In this document: positions 6,451 to 11,465 of the stretch, in pieces | Numbering within the stretch: position 1 is the stretch's first letter | How the letters are laid out: every line of letters starts with the position of its first letter | NCBI GenBank assembly: GCA_031259605.1 | Contig: JAIRLE010000042.1 | Span: 1-11,465 of the forward strand | Direction: 5' to 3' | Origin: Zoogloeaceae bacterium | GTDB lineage: Bacteria > Pseudomonadota > Gammaproteobacteria > Burkholderiales > Rhodocyclaceae | DNA length: 11,465 nucleotides | Notes under the pieces: generated by a model | Told to the model about the DNA's origin: nothing | The model's database searches: none | The model's input: the letters and a program-made list of their open reading frames with translations, nothing else | Translations under genes and position numbers: made by a program

Positions 6451-7353
6451 TCACTCGCGCCCCGGATAGCCCAGGCTTTTCAGGAGACGCTCGTCATCCG
6501 TCCAGCCAGACTTCACCTTGACCCAGATCTCCAGATACACCTTGCCGCCAAACAGGCGCTCCATATCCCGCCGCGCCTCGCTGGCGACGCGCTTCAAGGT
6601 TTCGCCGCCCTTGCCGATGACCATCGCCTTGTGATTGTCCTTGTCGACGACAATGGCGGCGTGAATGCGGCGCAGATTGCCTTCCAGCGCAAATTGCTCA
6701 ATCTCCGTCGTGGCGGCGTAGGGAAGCTCATCGCCCAGCAGGCGAAAAAGTTTTTCGCGGATGTATTCGGCGGCAAGAAAACGCTCGTTTCCGTCGGTGA
6801 TTTCATCCGCGGGAAAAAGCAGTTCCGTGTGCGGCAGGAACTTGCGGGCGGCATCCAGCAGTTCATCAGTCTGTTTGCCGTGCGTGGCGCTTACCGGCAA
6901 CACGGCGGCAAATTCACGCATCGACGCAATTCGCGCCACGAAAGGCAGAAGACTGGCCTTGTCCCTGACGCGATCGCTTTTGTTGAGCACCAGCAGAACC
7001 GGCGTCTCCGGCGGCAGGAGGCGCAATACCGCCGCGTCGCGCGCATCGAACACGCCCGCCTCGATGACGAAGAAAACGGCATCCACCGCCGCCAGCGTCT
7101 GGGTGACGCCCCGGTTCATGGCACGGTTCAAGGCATTGGTAAAGCGGGTCTGGAAACCGGGGGTATCGACAAACACGAATTGCGCGTCGGGCCGGGTGAG
7201 AATGCCCATGACGCGATGGCGCGTGGTCTGCGCCTTGCGCGAGACGATGCTGATCTTTTCGCCCACCAGACGGTTCAACAGCGTGGACTTGCCCACGTTG
7301 GGACGCCCGACAATGGCAATATGGCCGGAACGGATGGCGCGCTGTCCGCTCAT
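6451..7353 (-). CDS. era: GTPase Era
   Basis: Essential GTPase that binds the 3' end of 16S rRNA and helps 30S subunit maturation. 300 residues, normal length. GTPase motifs: G1 GRPNVGKS (16-23), switch-I region QTTRHRV (42-48), G3 DTPG (63-66), G4 NKSD (124-127), G5 SATHG (155-159). The C-terminal KH domain carries VIGKGGETLKRVASEAR and ends in YLEIWVKVKSGW. The frame stays open upstream to 7890, but ATG 7353 is correct: the upstream part has no Era similarity and lies on rnc, and ATG 7353 overlaps the rnc stop as ATGA, typical of coupled translation. Placement after rnc joins two rRNA-maturation functions. Confidence 0.98.
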   Translation of the reverse strand: MSGQRAIRSGHIAIVGRPNVGKSTLLNRLVGEKISIVSRKAQTTRHRVMGILTRPDAQFVFVDTPGFQTRFTNALNRAMNRGVTQTLAAVDAVFFVIEAGVFDARDAAVLRLLPPETPVLLVLNKSDRVRDKASLLPFVARIASMREFAAVLPVSATHGKQTDELLDAARKFLPHTELLFPADEITDGNERFLAAEYIREKLFRLLGDELPYAATTEIEQFALEGNLRRIHAAIVVDKDNHKAMVIGKGGETLKRVASEARRDMERLFGGKVYLEIWVKVKSGWTDDERLLKSLGYPGRE

Positions 7354-8051
7354 GCACCCTTCCCTTCCAGAAGACGCAAGGCATTGGCGGCGGCGGACTG
7401 CTCGGCCAGACGACGACTGCCGCCCACACCTTCGGCGCGAATGCCCTGGCTGTCGATCTGGCACAGTGCGTGAAAAGTCTGCGTGTGCGCCGCGCCAGTG
7501 GTTTCCAGCAGAACATATTTGGGTAACGCCTGACGACGCCCTTGCAGCCATTCCTGCAAGCGGGTCTTGGCGTCTTTCATGGATTGACCGGGATGAAGCG
7601 CGGCGATCTGCGCGGCAAACAGCCGTTCGATGACCGCCGTTGCCGCCTGGAAACCGCCATCCAGATAAATCGCGCCCAAAATGGCTTCCAGTACATCCGC
7701 CAGAATGGAAGGCCGCTGGTCGCCGCCGCTTTTCATTTCCCCTTCCCCCAGGCGCAACGCGACGCCCAGATGAATTTCCTGCGCCAACCGGCACAGGGTA
7801 TCCTGACAGACCAGACGCGCGCGCAGACGCGAGAGATCGCCTTCGGGCAGATGCGGGAAGCGATGGTACAGCAAGGCGGCGATCACACAATCCAGTACGC
7901 CGTCACCCAGGAACTCCAAGCGCTCATAATGCGGTACGCCAAAGCTCCGGTGCGTCAGCGCCATCGTCAACAGCGGCTTGTCCGCAAAATGGTAATCCAG
8001 CACCTCTTCCAGCCGCGCGGGAGACGCGAAAGGCATGGCGCCGACAGGCAT
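7350..8051 (-). CDS. rnc: Ribonuclease III
   Basis: Double-strand-specific endoribonuclease that processes rRNA precursors and structured mRNAs. 233 residues. The catalytic domain has ERLEFLGDG (43-51) and DVLEAILGAIYLDGG (119-133). Active-site residues E46, D50, D119 and E122 match E. coli E41, D45, D114 and E117 with a constant offset of five; E43 and E70 match E38 and E65. A double-stranded RNA-binding domain follows at about 160-230 (DAKTRLQEWLQG, then LAEQSAAANALRLL). The ATG at 8051 shares one base with the preceding stop (TGATG); a second ATG at 8036 is possible, but coupling favours the first. The era ATG overlaps its stop. E. coli RNase III regulates its own operon message; no cleavage hairpin could be identified here. 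Confidence 0.97.
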   Translation of the reverse strand: MPVGAMPFASPARLEEVLDYHFADKPLLTMALTHRSFGVPHYERLEFLGDGVLDCVIAALLYHRFPHLPEGDLSRLRARLVCQDTLCRLAQEIHLGVALRLGEGEMKSGGDQRPSILADVLEAILGAIYLDGGFQAATAVIERLFAAQIAALHPGQSMKDAKTRLQEWLQGRRQALPKYVLLETTGAAHTQTFHALCQIDSQGIRAEGVGGSRRLAEQSAAANALRLLEGKGA

Positions 8052-8407
8052 CAGCGAATGGTGCCCTTGAATTCAAACACCAGGCTCACATTGGAGACGA
8101 GGTGCGCGCGGCGCTCATAGTTGTAATCGAACACATAATTGCTGCCGCTCTTGGTGATTTTCAGTTCCTCCTGCGACAGATTCATGTTGAGATGATTGAG
8201 GCCCGCCGACTTGTTGTAGGCGCTGCGCGCGTCCTGTACCGTGCGATAGGAGGCGGAATTCGCCACCACATGCTTGACGATGCGCTTGAAATCCTGGTAT
8301 TCCAGAAGGGGTGACGAAATGACGGTAATCACCCAGGCGGCAACCCCCACCAGCACACAAAGGGAAATGAATGACGTCAGTGTAAGACCGCCTTGTCTTG
8401 TCTTCAT
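8051..8407 (-). CDS. DUF4845 family membrane-anchored protein
   Basis: A 118-residue protein with a short basic N-terminus (MKTRQGG), one membrane segment at about 8-31 (LTLTSFISLCVLVGVAAWVI in part) and a soluble domain that should lie outside the inner membrane. The soluble part includes the patterns YQDFKRIVKHV, TVQDARSAYNKSAG, ELKITKSGSNYVFDYNYE and VSLVFEFKGT, which fit DUF4845. Its N-terminus looks pilin-like, but I see no Phe+1/Glu+5 prepilin site. GGAGA lies 6 nt before the ATG. In betaproteobacteria this family sits between lepB and rnc as here, 15 bp after lepB, but its function is not established. The conserved position suggests a link to protein export or envelope assembly; this is inference only. 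Confidence 0.88.
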   Translation of the reverse strand: MKTRQGGLTLTSFISLCVLVGVAAWVITVISSPLLEYQDFKRIVKHVVANSASYRTVQDARSAYNKSAGLNHLNMNLSQEELKITKSGSNYVFDYNYERRAHLVSNVSLVFEFKGTIR

Positions 8408-8422
8408 GCTATCTCTCCAAGG

Positions 8423-9277
8423 TTATTGAAATGCGCCAATCCGCCCCGGATCGGAAAAATTGAACCAGATGAAAAAAGCCCTGCCAACCACGTTGGCGTC
8501 CGGGACGAAGCCCCATGAGCGACTGTCTTGGCTGCGATCACGATTATCGCCCATGACGAAATAATGGCCTTCCGGCACGGTGCAGATGACGCCAGCCACA
8601 TTGTATTGGCAATTTTCCTGCGCGGGGAAATCAATTTTGTCGAAGACGTGGGGCGGCATGACATCTTCATTCAAGATTCGATGCGTCACATTGCCCAGCG
8701 TCTCCCGAAACTGGCTGGAATAGTAGAGTTTCTTGGCGTGCAGATAATCTTCCATTTTTTCCACGCCCAACGGTTCGCCATTGACGGTGAGGCGCTTGTC
8801 CTGGTAGCTCACCGTATCCCCCGGCAGTCCCACCACGCGCTTGATGTAATCCTTGCTCGTGTCGCCGGGATAGCGAAACACCATCACTTCGCCGCGCTGC
8901 GGCTCGTTTACCGCGATGATTTTCCGGTTCAGGAGCGGCAGACGCACACCATAAGTGTACTTGTTCACCAGGATGAAATCTCCGTCCAGCAAGGTCGGCA
9001 TCATGGAATCGGAAGGGATGCGAAACGGCTCGAACAGGAAGGAGCGCAGCAAGAACACCAGCAGCAACACCGGAAACAGATTGGCGCCATATTCCACCCA
9101 CCAGGGCGTTTTTTCTTCCGCCGAACGGCGTTTCTTCCTGAGCCAGAAAATTTCCAGCAGCCAGAGGACGCCGGTGAGCAGCACCACGCCAAAAAGCATC
9201 GGCGTGAAGCCAAACAACCAGGCCAAGCCAACCAACAGCAACAGAACGAGAAGAAGAAACGAAAATTCAATCATCAT
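8423..9277 (-). CDS. lepB: Signal peptidase I
   Basis: Inner-membrane serine protease that removes signal peptides from Sec and Tat substrates on the periplasmic side. 284 residues. Hydrophobic segments lie at about 5-23, 27-46 and 67-80; the catalytic domain follows. The Ser-Lys dyad is Ser91 (IPSDSMMPTL) and Lys146 (DYIKRVVGLPGD), with the same 55-residue spacing as E. coli Ser90/Lys145. The C-terminal box GDNRDRSQDSRSWGFVP is typical, with Arg where Asn is more common in GDNRDNS. Two cysteines (in ENCQYNVAGVICTV) sit in the periplasmic insert and may form a disulfide. The first of two adjacent ATGs is chosen because AAGGA (9290-9286) lies 8 nt upstream, overlapping the lepA stop; the lepA-lepB gap is 11 bp. 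Confidence 0.98.
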   Translation of the reverse strand: MMIEFSFLLLVLLLLVGLAWLFGFTPMLFGVVLLTGVLWLLEIFWLRKKRRSAEEKTPWWVEYGANLFPVLLLVFLLRSFLFEPFRIPSDSMMPTLLDGDFILVNKYTYGVRLPLLNRKIIAVNEPQRGEVMVFRYPGDTSKDYIKRVVGLPGDTVSYQDKRLTVNGEPLGVEKMEDYLHAKKLYYSSQFRETLGNVTHRILNEDVMPPHVFDKIDFPAQENCQYNVAGVICTVPEGHYFVMGDNRDRSQDSRSWGFVPDANVVGRAFFIWFNFSDPGRIGAFQ

Positions 9278-9288
9278 GGGGAATATCC

Positions 9289-11079
9289 TTAATTATCCAC
9301 GCGCAGCACCGCGAGAAAGGCTTCCTGGGGAATCTCCACGCTGCCCACCTGTTTCATGCGCTTTTTGCCAGCCTTCTGTTTTTCCAGCAACTTTTTCTTG
9401 CGGGTGATGTCGCCGCCGTAACATTTCGCCAACACGTCCTTTCGCAACGCCTTGACGTTTTCCCGCGCCAGGATGTTGCTGCCGATGGCCGCCTGGATGG
9501 CGACATCGTACATCTGCCGGGGTATCAGCTCGCGCATCTTCGCCGCCAGTTCCCGCCCCCGGTATTGCGAATTGGCGCGATGCACAATCAGCGAGAGCGC
9601 ATCCACCTTGTCACCATTGATGAGCACATCGAGCCTCACCACGTCGGCGGCGCGATATTCCCTGAATTCGTAATCCAGCGACGCGTAGCCCCTGGACACC
9701 GATTTCAGTTTATCGAAAAAATCCATCACCACCTCGGCCATCGGCATTTCATACACCAGCTTCACTTGCCGCCCGTGATAGTGCATATCCACCTGACTGC
9801 CGCGCTTCTGGTTGCACAGCGTGATGACACTGCCCAGATATTCCTGCGGCACGAAAATGGTGGCGGTAATGATGGGTTCGCGGATTTCCTCGATTTTCTG
9901 CGTCTCCGGCAGACGCGAGGGATTTTCCACCCGCAACGCCGTTCCATCGCGCAGCGCCACCTCATAGACCACGGTAGGCGCGGTGGTAATCAGTTCCTGA
10001 TCAAATTCCCGCTCCAGCCGCTCCTGCACGATTTCCATGTGCAGCAGACCCAAAAAGCCGCAACGAAAGCCAAAGCCCAGCGCCTGCGACACCTCCGGCT
10101 CGTAGTACAGGGAAGCGTCGTTCAGCTTCAATTTTTCCAGCGCGTCGCGCAACTGGTCGTAATGATTGGCTTCCACCGGATACAATCCCGCGAACACCTG
10201 TGGCTTGATTTCCTTGAAGCCCGGCAGGGCGGAGGCGGCGGGCGCGTTCGCCAGCGTCACCGTATCGCCGACCTTGGCCGAATCCAGTTCCTTGATATTG
10301 GAAATGACAAAACCCACCTCCCCCGCCCGCAAGGCTTCGCGCTGCACGGATCTGGGCGTGAATACGCCAACCTGTTCGCACAGATGCTGCTTGCCGTTGG
10401 ACATGAACTGTATCCGATCCCTGGGGCGCAACTGGCCATCCACCACCCGCACCAGCATGACCACGCCAACATAATTATCGAACCAGGAATCGATGATCAA
10501 CGCTTTCAACGCCGCGTCCGCCACGCCCCTTGGCGGCGGAATGCGCGCCACCACGGCTTCCAGGATATCCGTAACCCCGAAGCCGGTCTTGGCGGAAACC
10601 AGCACCGCGTCGGTCGCGTCGATGCCGATTACGTCCTCGATTTCCTGGCGGGCGTTGTTCGGGTCGGCGGAAGGCAGGTCGATCTTGTTCAGCACCGGCA
10701 GCACTTCGACGTTCAATTCAATGGCGGCATAGCAATTGGCCACCGTCTGCGCTTCCACGCCCTGGGAGGCGTCCACCACCAGCAGCGCCCCTTCGCAGGC
10801 GGAGAGCGAACGCGAGACTTCATAGGAAAAATCCACATGCCCTGGCGTGTCAATGAGGTTCAGATTGTAGATCCTGCCGTCGCGCGCGCGGTAATCCAGC
10901 GCCGCCGTCTGCGCCTTGATGGTGATGCCGCGCTCGCGCTCGATATCCATGGAATCAAGCACCTGCGCCTCCATTTCGCGCTCGGAAAGCCCGCCGCAAT
11001 GATGGATGATGCGATCCGCCAGCGTCGATTTGCCGTGGTCGATGTGCGCAATAATGGAAAAATTCCGGATATGTTCCAT
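9289..11079 (-). CDS. lepA: Elongation factor 4 (LepA), ribosome-associated GTPase
   Basis: Translational GTPase, linked in the literature to back-translocation or to 30S biogenesis and initiation. 596 residues, the usual length. G motifs: AHIDHGKST (11-19), RGITIKAQ, DTPGHVDF, NKID and SAKTG. Next come the domain II barrel (MLVRVVDGQLRPRDRI), domains III and V in the EF-G manner (YPVEANHYDQLRDALEKL; FGFRCGFLGLLHMEIVQERLERE, written in parts) and the LepA-specific C-terminal domain ending RKKKLLEKQKAGKKRMKQVG. The ATG at 11079 starts the canonical MEHIRNFSII; GGACGG just upstream is a weak ribosome site. It is first in the operon with lepB, the classical pairing. Its upstream region carries hairpins and an insertion sequence, so promoter use may be altered. 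Confidence 0.99.
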   Translation of the reverse strand: MEHIRNFSIIAHIDHGKSTLADRIIHHCGGLSEREMEAQVLDSMDIERERGITIKAQTAALDYRARDGRIYNLNLIDTPGHVDFSYEVSRSLSACEGALLVVDASQGVEAQTVANCYAAIELNVEVLPVLNKIDLPSADPNNARQEIEDVIGIDATDAVLVSAKTGFGVTDILEAVVARIPPPRGVADAALKALIIDSWFDNYVGVVMLVRVVDGQLRPRDRIQFMSNGKQHLCEQVGVFTPRSVQREALRAGEVGFVISNIKELDSAKVGDTVTLANAPAASALPGFKEIKPQVFAGLYPVEANHYDQLRDALEKLKLNDASLYYEPEVSQALGFGFRCGFLGLLHMEIVQERLEREFDQELITTAPTVVYEVALRDGTALRVENPSRLPETQKIEEIREPIITATIFVPQEYLGSVITLCNQKRGSQVDMHYHGRQVKLVYEMPMAEVVMDFFDKLKSVSRGYASLDYEFREYRAADVVRLDVLINGDKVDALSLIVHRANSQYRGRELAAKMRELIPRQMYDVAIQAAIGSNILARENVKALRKDVLAKCYGGDITRKKKLLEKQKAGKKRMKQVGSVEIPQEAFLAVLRVDN

Positions 11080-11197
11080 GCCGTCCGTTCAAGAATGCGG
11101 CGCTGCCGCGAGTCAAAAACGAAAGATTCTACCATCCGGAGGAGCAAAAATTTCGCCGACATCGCTTTCTGCCAAGGCAATCGCAACAAGAAATTAG

Positions 11198-11219
11198 CGG
11201 CAGCCCTTCATGGCTGCCG
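11198..11219. repeat. Hairpin 1 upstream of lepA
   Basis: Perfect 8-bp inverted repeat CGGCAGCC (11198-11205) and GGCTGCCG (11212-11219) with a 6-nt loop CTTCAT. No T-run on either side, so not a classic terminator. First of three tandem hairpins between lepA and the transposase gene. Confidence 0.75.
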
Positions 11220-11228
11220 GTCTCACGT

Positions 11229-11261
11229 CATTGGGAAGGGGTTTCTCTCTCCTTCCCAATG
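11229..11261. repeat. Hairpin 2 upstream of lepA
   Basis: Perfect 11-bp inverted repeat CATTGGGAAGG (11229-11239) and CCTTCCCAATG (11251-11261) with an 11-nt pyrimidine-rich loop. The arm edge and loop contain GGGGTTTC (11238-11245), which also occurs in the right arm of hairpin 3. Confidence 0.8.
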
Positions 11262-11265
11262 GCTA

Positions 11266-11336
11266 CGGTCGAAACCCCGGCCGTAAGAATGGGGTTCCAA
11301 CCTTCGCGCCTTTCTTACGGGCGGGGTTTCAAACCG
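11266..11336. repeat. Hairpin 3, long imperfect palindrome next to the insertion sequence
   Basis: Left arm 11271-11289 (starting GAAACCCCG, ending CCGTAAGAA) pairs with right arm 11312-11330 at 18 of 19 positions; the one mismatch is G11280 with G11321. After a small internal loop, CGGT (11266-11269) and ACCG (11333-11336) add four pairs. The loop is 22 nt. It ends 19 bp before the transposase stop codon and could be an extragenic palindrome or belong to the element's end. Confidence 0.8.
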
Positions 11337-11465
11337 GGGTCAGGGAGTGTTCACACTATAGGAGGCACTCGACGATACGTGCGAAATGGATAAAACCAAG
11401 AAACATTACGTCGAGTTTCTCGAAGCGGGTGAAGACGCGCCGCAAGCCCTTGAGCCGACGGAACA
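11337..11465. mobile_element. Left end of an insertion sequence (IS5-like), partial
   Basis: Holds the transposase 3' end plus a short non-coding end. AGTGT-TC-ACACT (11346-11357) is a perfect small palindrome just downstream of the stop. The exact terminal inverted repeat and target duplication cannot be set without the other end; the boundary at 11337 is a guess after hairpin 3. The element points toward lepA and lies about 260 bp from its ATG. Confidence 0.45.
11356..11465 (-). CDS. Transposase C-terminus, probably IS5 family (N-terminus beyond the window)
   Basis: The minus strand is open from the right edge to TAG at 11358-11356, giving the last 35 residues. They read FRRLKGLRRVFTRFEKLD (11463 down), then VMFLGFIHFARIVECLL. 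The RRL...FTRFEKLDVMFLGFIxFA pattern is like the extreme C-terminus of IS5-type DDE transposases, where it follows the catalytic glutamate region. The family call rests on this short stretch, so another DDE family is possible. The element would extend right, out of the window. The plus strand of the same bases also opens an ATG frame at 11386 (MDKTKKHYVEF), taken as antisense shadow. Confidence 0.6.
   Translation of the reverse strand, partial: FRRLKGLRRVFTRFEKLDVMFLGFIHFARIVECLL

Noticed and set aside
5755..7473. Plus-strand open frame of 572 codons
   Set aside because: Antisense to recO and era, which are certain.
6451..7890. Era with a long N-terminal extension from 7890
   Set aside because: The extra 179 residues overlap rnc in another frame and show no domain; ATG 7353 gives the normal Era length.
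11120..11135. TAGAAT as -10 of a lepA promoter (minus strand)
   Set aside because: No acceptable -35 at 16-18 bp upstream; too weak to list as a promoter.
9565..11286. Plus-strand open frame of 573 codons
   Set aside because: Antisense to lepA; composition rich in His, Arg and Gln as expected of a shadow.
11386..11465. Start of a plus-strand gene (MDKTKKHYVEF)
   Set aside because: GGAGG is 20 nt away, and the opposite strand reads as a transposase C-terminus with a stop at the expected place. The frame leaves the window, so some doubt remains.

Overview
The window is GC-rich and looks like betaproteobacterial chromosome. The best evidence is the minus-strand order lepA-lepB-DUF4845-rnc-era-recO, which I know from Betaproteobacteria. 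I cannot place it below class level; Rhodocyclales or Nitrosomonadales would fit. All recognised protein genes but one lie on the minus strand, so transcription runs from right to left.

Right part (11465 down to 5734). The edge holds the last 35 codons of a DDE transposase, probably IS5-type. Next comes a non-coding stretch of about 280 bp with three consecutive hairpins, then the compact operon lepA (elongation factor 4), lepB (signal peptidase I), a small membrane-anchored DUF4845 protein, rnc (RNase III), era (GTPase) and recO (recombination mediator). Gene junctions here are 15 bp or less, and rnc and era each overlap the gene before them. This set handles translation, protein export, RNA processing, 30S maturation and DNA repair.

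Middle (5734 down to 5124). recO meets a convergent small lipoprotein gene of the EexN (entry exclusion) family. The two are separated by a strong rho-independent terminator and a 146-bp island of about 23% GC. Upstream of the lipoprotein gene is a divergent intergenic region with a perfect -10 hexamer lying inside a 9+9 bp palindrome. This is a candidate operator shared with nnr.

Left part (5123 down to 1). nnr (bifunctional NAD(P)HX epimerase/dehydratase) overlaps a 337-residue protein of unknown function. After 22 bp follows a large MmeI-like single-chain restriction-modification enzyme that runs off the left edge with 852 codons visible. It is intact as far as seen: nuclease motif D-x9-E-x-K, SAM motif DPACGSG and catalytic NPPF are all present. 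Two foreign-looking repeats sit in frame inside it: a palindromic repeat in the methyltransferase domain, and a heptanucleotide tandem tract just before the target-recognition region. Gain or loss of one heptamer would truncate the enzyme, so it may be phase-variable. This is the most interesting lead in the window.
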